The notes beneath the pieces are model-generated. The model did not search any database, was not told where the DNA came from, and worked only from the letters and a program-made list of their open reading frames with translations. From positions 248,001 to 312,000 of the forward strand of contig NZ_BOQP01000052.1 of assembly GCF_018332715.1 (NCBI RefSeq): 64,000 nt of DNA, given 5' to 3'. This DNA is from Winogradskya consettensis. GTDB taxonomy: Bacteria > Actinomycetota > Actinomycetes > Mycobacteriales > Micromonosporaceae. Both the position numbers and the translations under genes were made by a program. Shown here one piece after another: positions 42,393 through 52,300 of this stretch (the first letter of the stretch is position 1; every line of letters starts with the position of its first letter).

Positions 42393-44431
42393 GCATCGGT
42401 CCAGGCCTCGACCGCCGCATCGCCCGGGTCGGGGCCGAGAAGCGCGGCGAGCTCTTCCAGCGATGTGCCCACCCGGCGCAGACCTGTCCCCTTCAGCCGG
42501 GTCGCCGACCCTCGCAGCCGGCCGCCCATCGTCGCCGGCGAGTGTTGCAATCCCCGATGCGCGACCTCCCCGAGCAGCGCCGCGGCATCGTCGAGCGCCT
42601 GCCCGATACGGTCCGTCGACGGCCCCGGCTGATCGTCCGGGTCGGCTCCCCTGACCGCCGGTGCCAGGTCCGGGACCACAACACCGCCCTGCACCGCGAA
42701 TCCAATCGGGTCGATCAGCACGCCGCCGCCACTGCGCCGGACAGTTCCTGAGACGAAGCGGACTTCATCCCGGAGCGCTTCGGCCATGCTGTCCAGCCGT
42801 CCCGGCGCGCAGGACTCGTACGTTGCCGACACGACCGCGGTCGCTCCCGCCGCGTCCGCGATCACCGCGTCGAGGCGTTGCGCACCCGGCGAGTAGCTGA
42901 CCGAGCGGACCTCGGCGACCGGGATGACGCGGACGAGTTCCGCCTGCACCCGGGCCCGGATCGGCCGCGGCGGCAGGGCGTTCAACTCGGCGGCGAGCGC
43001 GGTCAGGTCGTCGGCGATCAGCGCCCGGGGCAGGTCCTGCCAGAATCCACGCGACACCATCGCCTCGGTGCGGCTGAGTCGGCGCGTGCCGAGCCGGACC
43101 GCCCGGCTCGCGCTGCGTGCCGCCGATTCGGTAACCACAGCCCCACCGGCGAGCGCACCGATGGTCACCCCGGCCACCCTTCGCGCTGCCAGCTGCGGTC
43201 CGGCCTCATCCGTCTCGTACGCCCGCCGCAGCACCAGCACCGTCGAACTGTCCGCATGCGCGAGAAACAAGTCGACGACTCTCTCCTCGCCGACCGCCGA
43301 AACCCGCGCCCCCAGCCCATCGAGCCGTGCCCGCCGCAACGGCGTCTCCGAGGCCTCATCCGTGCCGAGCACCCGCGACCGCAGCCCGGACCCCCCGTTG
43401 GTCACCGCCCGATGCCGCGCGAACAGCTCAGCGACATGATCGGCCAGGGCCTCAGGCCGATACCGAGCACTGCGATTCCGGTACGCGTCCAGCTGCCCAA
43501 CCATGTCCTCCACAGCGAGCAACGGCCACCGCATCCCCGCGCTCTCCAGCTCCCGCCGCACCACAGCCACATCAGCCGCCAGCCCCGCCCCGACGTGCAC
43601 CGCCCCCTCCCGCAGCACCAGCCCAGCGAGCGCCACAGCACTCTCCAGCCCAGCCCCACCAACCGCGGCCGCACCCCCGCCGACCTGCACCTGAACATCG
43701 TCCCCGCCGGCCGCCTGCTCGTCGGCAACCCGGAACGCCCACACCGCCAGCGCGAGCACATCGTCCCGAACCCCGACAGCGGCATCGGTCCGGGCAAACC
43801 CGAGTTCGTGGGGTACGAGAAAGCGCACGGTCGCCGTAGGAAGCTCCACACTCGGCACCGGATCCGCCGCCCGCCCCCGATGCACCCGCGCCACATACCC
43901 GGCGTTCTTCACCCGGCGAGCAGCCGCAACCATCCGCTCCCCGATCCGCGCGATCAACTGCTCATCGGTGAACTCCCCAGGCGACCAGACCTCTCCCGAT
44001 GCCGCCTCCCCGCCGATCGCCCCAATCTCACCGGCCCCAGAGCCGGAGCCGGAGCCGGAGCCGAATCCGGTCTCGGAGCCGGAACCGGAGCCGGTTTCGG
44101 AGCCGGAACCGGACCCGGAGCCGGATCCAGAGGCGGAGCCGGACCCAGCCACGGGCGCGATGCCTGGTCGTTGCTGCTGATAGGCCAGCACAAGGCCGAC
44201 CACATGCCGGCAGATCCCCGCCGCACCACAGCTACATGTACCGAACTCAAGCCCCCCGCCAGGCAGATCCGTGCCAACCCCGTCCGGATAAGCGGCGTGC
44301 ACCGTCCCGTCGCCGTCCTCGGTAAGCACCGGCACGACCCGTTCAAGCTCCCGACCAGCCCGCTTGACCAGCCCCCGATTGCTCAACTCCGCCAGCGTCT
44401 CCACGGTCAGCGCCAACAGATCCGCCCTCAC
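42344..44431 (-). CDS. SWIM zinc-finger protein, YehQ-like; last gene of the yeh-like operon
   Basis: A 695-residue protein. The SWIM finger is at residues 66-76 (CSCGAAGICRH: Cys66, Cys68, Cys74, His76). A Gly-Ser/Glu-Thr linker (about 93-135) follows, then a large alpha/beta region without a recognised domain. SWIM proteins bind DNA or protein. In E. coli the yehQ gene has the same type of product and the same neighbours. It starts at a GTG that forms a GTGA overlap with a 24-codon micro-ORF, itself coupled to the VWA gene. Function unknown; part of a conserved ATPase-VWA-SWIM complex is inferred. Confidence 0.78.
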   Translation of the reverse strand: MRADLLALTVETLAELSNRGLVKRAGRELERVVPVLTEDGDGTVHAAYPDGVGTDLPGGGLEFGTCSCGAAGICRHVVGLVLAYQQQRPGIAPVAGSGSASGSGSGSGSGSETGSGSGSETGFGSGSGSGSGAGEIGAIGGEAASGEVWSPGEFTDEQLIARIGERMVAAARRVKNAGYVARVHRGRAADPVPSVELPTATVRFLVPHELGFARTDAAVGVRDDVLALAVWAFRVADEQAAGGDDVQVQVGGGAAAVGGAGLESAVALAGLVLREGAVHVGAGLAADVAVVRRELESAGMRWPLLAVEDMVGQLDAYRNRSARYRPEALADHVAELFARHRAVTNGGSGLRSRVLGTDEASETPLRRARLDGLGARVSAVGEERVVDLFLAHADSSTVLVLRRAYETDEAGPQLAARRVAGVTIGALAGGAVVTESAARSASRAVRLGTRRLSRTEAMVSRGFWQDLPRALIADDLTALAAELNALPPRPIRARVQAELVRVIPVAEVRSVSYSPGAQRLDAVIADAAGATAVVSATYESCAPGRLDSMAEALRDEVRFVSGTVRRSGGGVLIDPIGFAVQGGVVVPDLAPAVRGADPDDQPGPSTDRIGQALDDAAALLGEVAHRGLQHSPATMGGRLRGSATRLKGTGLRRVGTSLEELAALLGPDPGDAAVEAWTDAYLRVSVAGDMRPTAP
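44038..44149. repeat. GAGCCG hexamer array coding a Gly-Ser linker
   Basis: About 112 bp of imperfect GAGCCG/GGAGCC hexanucleotide repeats encode the (GS)n linker just after the SWIM finger. Slippage here would change linker length in steps of two residues without a frameshift. Confidence 0.8.
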
Positions 44432-44519
44432 CGCGCCACCTGCTCAGCAAGAGGACGCGCCGCCCGCCCGGCGACAGGAACGACAAGCTCCCCCGCCCTC
44501 ACCGCGCCACCTGCTCAGC
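44422..44519 (-). repeat. 27-bp direct repeat at the VWA/SWIM gene junction
   Basis: Two perfect 27-bp copies (44422-44448 and 44493-44519) begin 71 bp apart. Each contains, on the minus strand, CTGAGCAGGTGGCGCGGTGA: the last codons and stop of the VWA gene overlapping a GTG start. The 44 bp between them are unrelated. The outer copy now holds the SWIM start and the inner copy the VWA stop. Confidence 0.9.
44428..44502 (-). CDS. 24-codon micro-ORF coupled between VWA and SWIM genes
   Basis: A GTG overlaps the VWA stop as GTGA, and after 24 codons a TGA overlaps the SWIM start as GTGA. The peptide ends LAEQVAR, the same last residues as the VWA protein, because both come from the 27-bp repeat. 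It probably serves to carry ribosomes across the duplication rather than to make a useful peptide. Translation is not proven. Confidence 0.35.
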   Translation of the reverse strand: MRAGELVVPVAGRAARPLAEQVAR

Positions 44520-45626
44520 GATGAATGCCGCAAGCTGCCCCGGCGTCATCGCACCCATCGAAGCTCCCACATCCGCAAGCCGCTGTGCCGTATCCCGGTC
44601 ATACACCGGGTTGGCCTGCTCGTCGAGCGCCGCCAGCCCGAGCACCTTGGTCCCCTGCTCAACCAACTCCCGCACCGTCCGGACCAGCGTCGCCGTCGAC
44701 CCACCCTCGTAAAAGTCGCTGATCAACACCACGATCGCCCGCCGGGGCTGCTCGACCAGCCCGGCACCGTACCGAACGGCCCTCGCAATGTCGGTGCCCC
44801 CACCGAGCTGGACCTTCATCAGCAGCTCAACTGGATCGTCCACCTCGCTGGTCAGGTCGACCACGTCGGTATCGAACGCAACCAGGTGGGTCCGCACGCC
44901 CGGCAACCCCCACAGGCAAGCCGCCGTGACCGCGGAGTGGATCACCGATTCGACCATCGACCCCGACTGATCCACCAACAGAATCACCTGCCACTGCTCA
45001 ACATGCTTACGCGTACGCGAGAAGAAGTGCGGTGTCTCGATAAAAACGCGCCGCTCGTCGGGCCGGTAGTGCCCAAGGTTCGCCCGCAACGTCCGGCGCA
45101 TGTCGAAGTCCCGGGCCTGCTTCCACCGACTCGGCCGCCGCGCCCGCGTACCCGTGAAGGCCGCCCGCACCTCCGTAGCCATTTTCGCCATGAGGTCACG
45201 CACCACGGCCTCCACGATGCGCCGCGCCAGTCGCAGCACCTCGGGATTCATCAGATGCTTCGTCTGCAACACGGCCCGCAGCAGCGCCGGATTCGGCTCG
45301 ATGGTCTCCAGCACCGCGGGATCGGTGACGATGTCATTGATCTCGTACCGCTCGACGGCATCCCGCTGCAGCCGCTCGATGGTCTCCTGCGGAAAGAGCC
45401 GGTTGATGTCGTTGAGCCAGTCGACGGTCGTCAGCGTGGAAGCCCCGTCACCCCCGCTACGCCCACCCGGCCCCCGCCGAACATCCCGCTGGTCATTGTC
45501 ACCGTCGCGCCCGTAAAGCCATTCGAGCGCCGCATCCCGCGCCGCCCCATCGGCTCCCAGCGCCCCCATCGCACTCGCCGGCTCCCCCAGCACGAGCCGC
45601 CACCGCTCAAGCTCCGGATCAGTCAC
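44499..45626 (-). CDS. VWA-domain protein, YehP-like
   Basis: A 375-residue protein. A helical N-terminal half contains the alpha-rich region usual for MoxR-linked VWA proteins (RLFPQETIERLQRDAVERY). A VWA domain follows with an intact MIDAS: VILLVDQSGSMVES, Thr in LGGGTDIARA, and Asp in VLISDFYEGG. The GTG start at 45626 overlaps the DUF5682 stop by 8 bases (GTGACTGA), which settles the start against a longer reading. VWA proteins of this kind present clients to the AAA ATPase. The layout matches E. coli yehP with yehL and yehM. Confidence 0.85.
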   Translation of the reverse strand: MTDPELERWRLVLGEPASAMGALGADGAARDAALEWLYGRDGDNDQRDVRRGPGGRSGGDGASTLTTVDWLNDINRLFPQETIERLQRDAVERYEINDIVTDPAVLETIEPNPALLRAVLQTKHLMNPEVLRLARRIVEAVVRDLMAKMATEVRAAFTGTRARRPSRWKQARDFDMRRTLRANLGHYRPDERRVFIETPHFFSRTRKHVEQWQVILLVDQSGSMVESVIHSAVTAACLWGLPGVRTHLVAFDTDVVDLTSEVDDPVELLMKVQLGGGTDIARAVRYGAGLVEQPRRAIVVLISDFYEGGSTATLVRTVRELVEQGTKVLGLAALDEQANPVYDRDTAQRLADVGASMGAMTPGQLAAFIAEQVAR

Positions 45627-48006
45627 GCCCGCCCACCAGCCCCTCACGCAGCAGTAACGCCTCCACCTGCTCATCAAGCCGCATCCCCGCCGCCACAACC
45701 TCCGGCTCGGTCACACCCCGCAGCAGACTCCGCCCGGTGCCCCCGAGCCCGCGCCGCGCCAGCAACCGCCCGGCGATGGTCTCGCGCTCCCGCGGCGGAA
45801 AGAACTCGAACGCCTGCCGCAGCCCCGGCAGCGCAACCAGGAAGTCCTCGGCCGACATCGCCGAGAGCAACTCGTCGAGCAACCCGACAACGCCCTCGGC
45901 ATGCAGCACCTCCTCCCGCGCAAGAGCAAAGAGCCCGGCCAGCCAGTCCCCCGCCGACTGAGGCACAAACGCCCCCCGCACCACCCGCAAAGCATCGACC
46001 CCAGACCCGCGCACATCGGCCCCGAGCCCGCCCACACCGTTCCCAGAACCGCCCGCACCGTTCCCGGAACCGACCGCATCAGTCCCGGAACCGGCCGCGT
46101 CGGTCCCGGAACTGGGCGTGAGGTCGGCCAACGCCCATTGCAAGCCGAAGGCCGCCCCCCGCAGGTCAGGAGGCGCACCGGAATCGGCAGCCACCCGCCC
46201 GGCAACCTCGAGCGCATCGGAAACACTCAGCCCCAGCGCACCCCCGGCATGCCGCAACCCGTCCCGGCAAGCAGCCAGAGCAGCGATGCGAGGAAGATCC
46301 GCCGGCGCCGGCCCACCGCGCACGCCCTCAGCCAGCCACAGAATTCGGCGAACAGCGGCAACGATGACCCGCCCCGAGGTAGCCGTCCGGGCGGTGCCAA
46401 AAATCCGGTCATGACGCCACATGGTGAGGACCACAGCAAGCATCCGCCCCAACGCACCCAGGTCCGCAGCCGCCGCGACGGTGGCGTCGATGTCGGCAAG
46501 CGCCTGGTCAGAGACATCGGTAATCCCGGCCAAAGCCGCATCGAACAGCACAGCAGCGAGCGCATCCACATCCCGCCCGGCCGCTGCGGCGCGCTCGGCA
46601 AGAACGGCAGCGCAGGCATCACTGAGCGTCGCGCCATACGCGCCGGCTTCGATCACGGCGGTGAGGCGCCCCGGATCGGGTCGCAGCGCCCACCGTTCCC
46701 GGAGCACCGGGTCGAGGCCGGTGCTCGGACCGGAGCCGCGATGAAAACCGGGCACCCCGAGCACCCGCACCCGATGCAGCACCTGACTGCGATCCCGTTC
46801 AGCCCGCTGGGTCAGGTCGAGATCCAGATCGGTCTCCCCGTCGAGGCCGAAGCGGGCCAGCGAGACGTCGAGGTCGTGCACCAGGGGCGGCGCGGGCGTG
46901 CCGGGATGCAGCCGCCCGACGCGCGTCCCGCTGAGCGCGGCAACCATCTCCACCACGACCGGATGGCTCCCGGCCCGCAGCGTCCCCCGCGAAGACCATG
47001 GCAACGGTACGTCCAGAGCCTCGTTCACCAGCGCCGAAGCCAACCCGTCCAACACGTCGGTCCGCGCGGGATGCCGATGCCCGCGCACGGTCGCCAGCCC
47101 CTCGGCCGTGGCCCTGGCCGCGATGAGGTCCGCTGTGGACACGGCCTGCTTGCGCTCCCGCAGCCGCCCGGCCACGGACTCCACGAGATGCTGCGCCGCC
47201 CGTTCCGGCCCCGACTCCCAAAGCTCCTGGTAATAGGCCGGTGACGGCATCCCGGACTGGTACCCGTCGAACGCGTCGAGCCGCCGGAACGAATACGGAA
47301 CGAGAAAACTCCCCCCGAGCGCCCCCTCCGGCAACGCCGGCACCTCGGGCCACGACGAAGGAAGCGGGACAGCGTTCGCTGCGACCAGGGCGGGCCGGTG
47401 AAAGCCGCCGGTGATCACGACCACCGGCCGATCCCCTGCCGCCGCGGTGGCCGCACGAACCCAGGACGCCATGTACGCCTCCCGAGCCGTGTCCGACTCC
47501 CCCGCCGCCGATTCGCCCCGGACCAGGTCGAAGTAGGTGGCCAGCCGTTCAGCCAACTCGTCGTCGGGGGCGAACTCGAACAGGTGGTCCCAGAGCACGT
47601 CGACGTTGTCCACGTCGAAGCTGCGGCACAGCCGTTCCATGACGTCGGCATACCGGAGCTCGGCGTCGGCGTAGCGGTTGCTGCGCCCTTCGAGCGCCGG
47701 ATGCCACGCCGGCAGGTCGATGAACCGCAGCTCCGCACCGGCCGCCTGCCCATGGGTGAGCGCCACCCACTCCGGGGAGTAGGCACACATCGGCGCCCAG
47801 GAGCCGAGCCGGCGTTCCTCGTCGCGGTAGCTCGTGAAGATCGCGATCGGCAGTTCATGGCCGAGCAGGAGTTCACCGATGCGGTCGTTGAGGTCGGCCG
47901 GCCCTTCGATCAGGACGTACGCCGGCCGCAGCTCGTCGATCGTGGCAGCGACCAGCCGTGCACAGGCGGGACTGTGATGGCGGACCCCGATGAACGTGAC
48001 AGCCAC
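45619..48006 (-). CDS. DUF5682 family protein, YehM-like
   Basis: A 795-residue protein starting MAVTFIGVRHHSPACARLVA and continuing YVLIEGPADLNDRIGELLLG, the signature of DUF5682. The first 250 residues look like a TraB/EreA-type fold, in which conserved HH (GVRHHSP), E (LIEGP) and H (ITGGFHRPAL) residues may form a catalytic or metal site. The C-terminal part is helical, with an inserted Gly-Ser/Asn low-complexity stretch (about residues 640-670). Always found beside AAA, VWA and SWIM genes in this type of cluster. It begins 3 bases after the AAA stop. Enzymatic role unknown. Confidence 0.8.
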   Translation of the reverse strand: MAVTFIGVRHHSPACARLVAATIDELRPAYVLIEGPADLNDRIGELLLGHELPIAIFTSYRDEERRLGSWAPMCAYSPEWVALTHGQAAGAELRFIDLPAWHPALEGRSNRYADAELRYADVMERLCRSFDVDNVDVLWDHLFEFAPDDELAERLATYFDLVRGESAAGESDTAREAYMASWVRAATAAAGDRPVVVITGGFHRPALVAANAVPLPSSWPEVPALPEGALGGSFLVPYSFRRLDAFDGYQSGMPSPAYYQELWESGPERAAQHLVESVAGRLRERKQAVSTADLIAARATAEGLATVRGHRHPARTDVLDGLASALVNEALDVPLPWSSRGTLRAGSHPVVVEMVAALSGTRVGRLHPGTPAPPLVHDLDVSLARFGLDGETDLDLDLTQRAERDRSQVLHRVRVLGVPGFHRGSGPSTGLDPVLRERWALRPDPGRLTAVIEAGAYGATLSDACAAVLAERAAAAGRDVDALAAVLFDAALAGITDVSDQALADIDATVAAAADLGALGRMLAVVLTMWRHDRIFGTARTATSGRVIVAAVRRILWLAEGVRGGPAPADLPRIAALAACRDGLRHAGGALGLSVSDALEVAGRVAADSGAPPDLRGAAFGLQWALADLTPSSGTDAAGSGTDAVGSGNGAGGSGNGVGGLGADVRGSGVDALRVVRGAFVPQSAGDWLAGLFALAREEVLHAEGVVGLLDELLSAMSAEDFLVALPGLRQAFEFFPPRERETIAGRLLARRGLGGTGRSLLRGVTEPEVVAAGMRLDEQVEALLLREGLVGGRD

Positions 48007-48009
48007 GGC

Positions 48010-49143
48010 TCAGCCCGGGAGGAGGTGGCGTGCCTCGTGCAGGGCACGCCACTGGTCGCCGCCGCGCCAGCTGACCTGCTGGGCCAGGTAGCGGCGGAGT
48101 TTGGCCAGGTCTTCCGCGTTGTCCTTCGCCGCGGTGCCGGCGAGACAGGCGACCACGTCCTCGGCGTTGCCCGCTTCGCCGCGCAGGAACCAGCCGCGCA
48201 GGCCGACGGCGTGGGCCACCGAGACCGCCTCGGCCGTGCTCATCACCGACGAGAGGCGGTCCATCGAGTCGCCCCGAGCGGTCTCACCGGTACGCAGTTC
48301 ACGGAACGTCGTCACCAGCACCTCGAGCACATCGCGCCGTGGCTCGGCGGTGACCCCGGAGCGCCGCAGCAGCTTGGCGGCCTCGTCGGCGACGAGCGTC
48401 AGCTCCGTGACGAAGTCGGCGATCGGGAACACCGTCTCGAAGTTGAAGCGCCGCTTGAGCGCGGAACTCATGTCGTTGACCCCGCGGTCCCGGGTGTTCG
48501 CCGTGGCAATGATGTTGAAGCCGTCCCGAGCGAAGACCATCGACTCCGGCCCGGTCAGCTCGGGAATGGCCAGCACCCGGTCGGACAGCGGCGAGAGCAG
48601 GCAGTCCTGCACCTCGAGCGGGCACCGCGTGATCTCCTCGAACCGCACGGTGCGCCCCTCGGCCATGCCTCGCAGCAGCGGCGCCGGCACCAGCGACCGG
48701 GTCGACGGTCCGTCGGCGACGAGCAGCGCGTAGTTCCACGAGTAACGGATCTGATCCTCGGTCGTGGCGGCACCGCCCTGGATGGTCAGGGTCGAGTCGC
48801 CGCTCACCGCGGCCGCGAGCAGCTCGGACAGCAGCGACTTCGCCGTGCCGGGATCGCCGACCAGCATCAACCCGCGGCTGGTGGCCAGGGTGATCAGCGC
48901 CCGGTCGATCAGCGACGGATCGCCGACGAACTTGCGGCTCACGTTCAGCTTCTCGTCGCCGACCACGAACCGCCGGGCGGCCTGAACACTGAGCGCCCAC
49001 CCCGGCGGCCGCGCAGCGGTGTCGGCCTCCCGCAACCGGGCCAGCTCGTCGGCGTAACGGACCTCCGCGGAGGGGCGCTGCACCTGGTCGGCACCCTCGG
49101 TGACCTCGACCACCTCGATGGCGGGGCGGGAACGGCCGGTCAT
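48010..49143 (-). CDS. MoxR-like AAA+ ATPase, YehL-like
   Basis: A 377-residue AAA+ ATPase. Walker A LVGDPGTAKSLLSEL (about 88-102), a Walker B variant VRFEEITRCP, sensor 1 IIATANTRDRGVNDM and the arginine-finger region SSALKRRFNFE. It belongs to the MoxR/RavA side of AAA+ but differs clearly from the 4.3-kb MoxR. The ATG at 49143 overlaps the stop of a 64-codon ORF as ATGA, which fixes the start. Together with the VWA and DUF5682 proteins it should form a chaperone-like machine; the client is unknown. Confidence 0.88.
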   Translation of the reverse strand: MTGRSRPAIEVVEVTEGADQVQRPSAEVRYADELARLREADTAARPPGWALSVQAARRFVVGDEKLNVSRKFVGDPSLIDRALITLATSRGLMLVGDPGTAKSLLSELLAAAVSGDSTLTIQGGAATTEDQIRYSWNYALLVADGPSTRSLVPAPLLRGMAEGRTVRFEEITRCPLEVQDCLLSPLSDRVLAIPELTGPESMVFARDGFNIIATANTRDRGVNDMSSALKRRFNFETVFPIADFVTELTLVADEAAKLLRRSGVTAEPRRDVLEVLVTTFRELRTGETARGDSMDRLSSVMSTAEAVSVAHAVGLRGWFLRGEAGNAEDVVACLAGTAAKDNAEDLAKLRRYLAQQVSWRGGDQWRALHEARHLLPG

Positions 49144-49334
49144 TTCCCGCCCGCTTCCCGGTTGCCGGCAGCACACGCCGCGAAGAACGTGGCAGAGACC
49201 GTGCTGCGCAGGACCGCCCGCGACAGCACGGTCTGGAGGGGTATGACCGGCCTCGTGGTGGAGCCGAAAGTGCTCAGCTCCGAACCGTGCATAGCCGTGG
49301 TCGGGCGGGGTGATTGCCAGGTGTTGGTGCTCAT
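49140..49334 (-). CDS. 64-residue translationally coupled small protein
   Basis: A small ORF starting MSTNTWQSPRPTTAMHG. Its ATG overlaps the DUF4132 stop (ATGA, 49331-49334) and its TGA overlaps the AAA start (ATGA, 49140-49143). Exact coupling on both sides is unlikely by chance and argues that it is translated. The peptide is polar, Ser/Thr/Ala-rich, with one short hydrophobic stretch (VSATFFAACAA). It holds the same place as the small yehK gene between yehI and yehL in E. coli, but sequence similarity cannot be judged. It could be a subunit or only a coupling bridge. Confidence 0.55.
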   Translation of the reverse strand: MSTNTWQSPRPTTAMHGSELSTFGSTTRPVIPLQTVLSRAVLRSTVSATFFAACAAGNREAGGK

Positions 49335-52300
49335 GCGGTGATCTCCGTCAGGTCGCGGATTACTTCGGAGATGGTGACGGCGTCGAGGCTGCCGAGGGGC
49401 AGGTGGCCGTCGCCGCGGTTGCCCCAGCGGCTGCCGTTGGTGATGTCCCAGAGGAAGACCATGTCGAGTTTCTGCTCGGGGAAGATGTCCATGGCACCGA
49501 TGGCGATGCCCGGGTCGAGCTCGATGACAACCTCGCGTTTGGCGTCGACGGTGAGCTCGATGCGGCCCTGAATGCCGGCGTCCTGCGGTGTCTCGCGACG
49601 CCAGCCGCGGCGTTCGAGACCGATGACGCGGCCGGTCGGCACGGTGATGCCCTCGAAGCGGGTGAGCCGGCTGGTGGCCGCCTCCTCCGGGGTGAGCGCG
49701 AACGTCTGCCTGCTGAGCTGTGGGAACGGCTGCAGGATCTCGTAGTCGGCGAAGACCTCCACCCAGTCCGGCAGGCCGTCGGCGAGCTGAAGGGGGTGGG
49801 CGACCCCGACGATGGCGTCGTCGGGGAGCGTCGTCTCGTCGTCCTGAACGGTGGAGAAGGTGCGGTCCTCGGCGACCCGGACCGCGCCGGTCAGCGTGCC
49901 CGATTCGTCGTACAGCCCCCAGACCAGGCGGCGGACGATGTGCCAGACCAGCGGATGCTCGACGAACAGCTGGTGGAACTCGGCGCCCGTCCAGCGCCGC
50001 CCGGAGACCATCGCACGCTCCAGGCGGCGGATCTGATCGGCGGCGATGGTGCGCACGTCCTTCTTCAAAGCCGAAAACGTCTTGTACGCCGCAGGCGCGA
50101 GCTCGCCGTCGTCACGCGCCCCCGGTTTGGGCAGCGCCTTGAGCCGCTTGCCCGTGCTGTCCGCGACGTAGGGCCGCAGCTGCTCGTCGAAGCCGACGGT
50201 GAACTGCCGGGCGCCGTAGTCGAGGACCATGCTGCCGTCCGGTTCGAGACCGAGATCGGGGACGAGGCGGTCGGCGAGCTGCTCGGCGCTCAGTCCGAGC
50301 GCCGCGGCGACCTCGTCCATCTTCTGACCGGCCGCGGTTTTGAGGCCCTTGAACTTGGCTCGCTGGGCGATGCCGTGCAGGTGCATCAGCGCGACGTCGG
50401 AGCCGATCGCGGCCAGGACGTTGAGACCGGTGACCGCCTTGGCGTGGCCTCCCTCGCCGGGCCAGGTCAGGATCAGCGGGCTGAGCCGGCGCACGGTTTC
50501 GTCGTCGCCGAGCAGCCCCAGCGAGTCGAGCACCCAATTTTCCTTGGCGGCGGCGCCCGAGGTCTGCCACCGGCTGAACAGCCCCCACCCGAATTCGGCG
50601 AAGCTCTCGGGGTCGCAGGCCTGCTTGACGATCTCCAGCCCGGCATAGGGCTCGTCGATGCGGGACATGGCCAGCACCATGATGACGTTCGCGACCGCCT
50701 CGGCGGGCAGGACGCCGGACCCGTCGCGCAGCTTCAGCGGCGGCAGCAGGCCAGGCACCGCCCAGGCCGGGACGGCGGGCAGCTTTGCCGGCAGCGCCGC
50801 GAGCGGGTCGGCGGCCAGCAGCGTGTCGATCGCAGCCGCGGCCTCGGGCCCGTAGGTCTGCGCCGCACCCCGGACGGTGTCGCCGTGCTCGTGCTGACGC
50901 AGGGCGAGCAGCGCATTCTCGGCTTGGCGCCGGGGAAGCCCGGGCTTGCCCAGCGCCACCGGGACAAGCGCCCGGGCGGCCTCGACGGGATGCCTCAGCA
51001 GCCAGGCGAGGGCAACGGGCCGGACTGTCTTCAGCCGTCCCAGCCAGTCGGCCATGAGCACCGCGATCTCAGGCGACGCATACGGCGCGACCACCGGCGC
51101 AACGTCAGCAGGGGTGCGCCGGGCGAGGTCCAGCGCGTTGGGCAGGGCCTCCAGCTCGAAGCGCGCGACGACGGGACGCATCCAACCGCCGGCCTGCCAG
51201 GTCTCGCGGGACCGCCACGTTGCGAGCACCGGCCGGGCGATCTCCTCGGGCGCCTCCACGAAGAACGTGGGCGGCTCGTTCCAAGCGGTCTGGTTGGTGA
51301 TGACCCGCTCCGCACGGCGCTTCCAGGTCTCGGTGCTGCGCTGGTAGCTGTGCCGGTGGAACGGGGTGTCGGCCCAGGCGTCACGCTCGCCGGCACTCCA
51401 GCTGATGGTGGCGGGATCGGTGCAGGCCAGGCCGGCGATCACCACAGGCTTGGTGGCCTTGCCCCGGTGCTGCCACGGTGGGTCGGCGAGCAGCGGCGGC
51501 ACGGCGGAGAGCGGAGCGACCACGAGCGCGGCGGCATCCCCGACAATCGCCTCGATGCGCGCGGCCGCCGCCGGGGTGAGCTCGGCGAGGACCGGCTCAA
51601 CGATCTCGGGGTGGGCGAGGACCTGGGCGCGCAGAAGATCGGCGACGGACCGCTTCGACGCGCCTTCGGCCAGCAGGCGCAGGGCCCGAGCGGGGTAACG
51701 CTCGGCGGCGTCGAGCAGGGCAGGCGCGACGTATTTGCTGTCGACCCGATCGACCAGGCCACGCATGATGTCGTCGCCGGGCAGAGCGGCCAGCGCGGCG
51801 AGGAGCCGGCGTTGCGCGTCGGCGTCGGCCCACTCGTTGCCGAGCCAGTGGAACAGTGCCCCGGCGGCGTCGGTGCCGGCGCCGTCCAGCAGGGTGGTCA
51901 GCATCGCCAGCGTGGAAAAGATCATCGAGTCTCTGCTGACCTGGACCAGCGCATCCACCTGCGCGGCGGTCGAGGCCGCGGTCAGCAGCACCGAGCCGCG
52001 GTAGTCGTCAGCATCGGCCACCGCCGCGGCCACGTCCTCGTCGACCCACGCCAACTGCTCGGGCAGGACCAGGGAAGTGCCGGCCCGCGCATAGGCGTTG
52101 GCTCCGCGGTAGGGCGTGAGCGCCGCGACGACCTGCTCATATTCGGCCTCGGGGGCGGAGGCGAGCGCATGCCGGACCCGTAGCGCGATCATGACGGGCG
52201 CGTCCGAGTAGTAGGAGTGCCGGGTCTCGCCGGTGCGCATGTGGCGGACGCCATACTGCTCTTTGCCGTGGTGGTATCGCGGGCCGGGTGGGAGCGCGTC

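Noticed and set aside
49310..52183. Long plus-strand open frame across the DUF4132 gene
   Set aside because: The minus-strand reading has WGR and DUF4132 signatures and operon coupling; the plus-strand product is compositionally biased and matches nothing.
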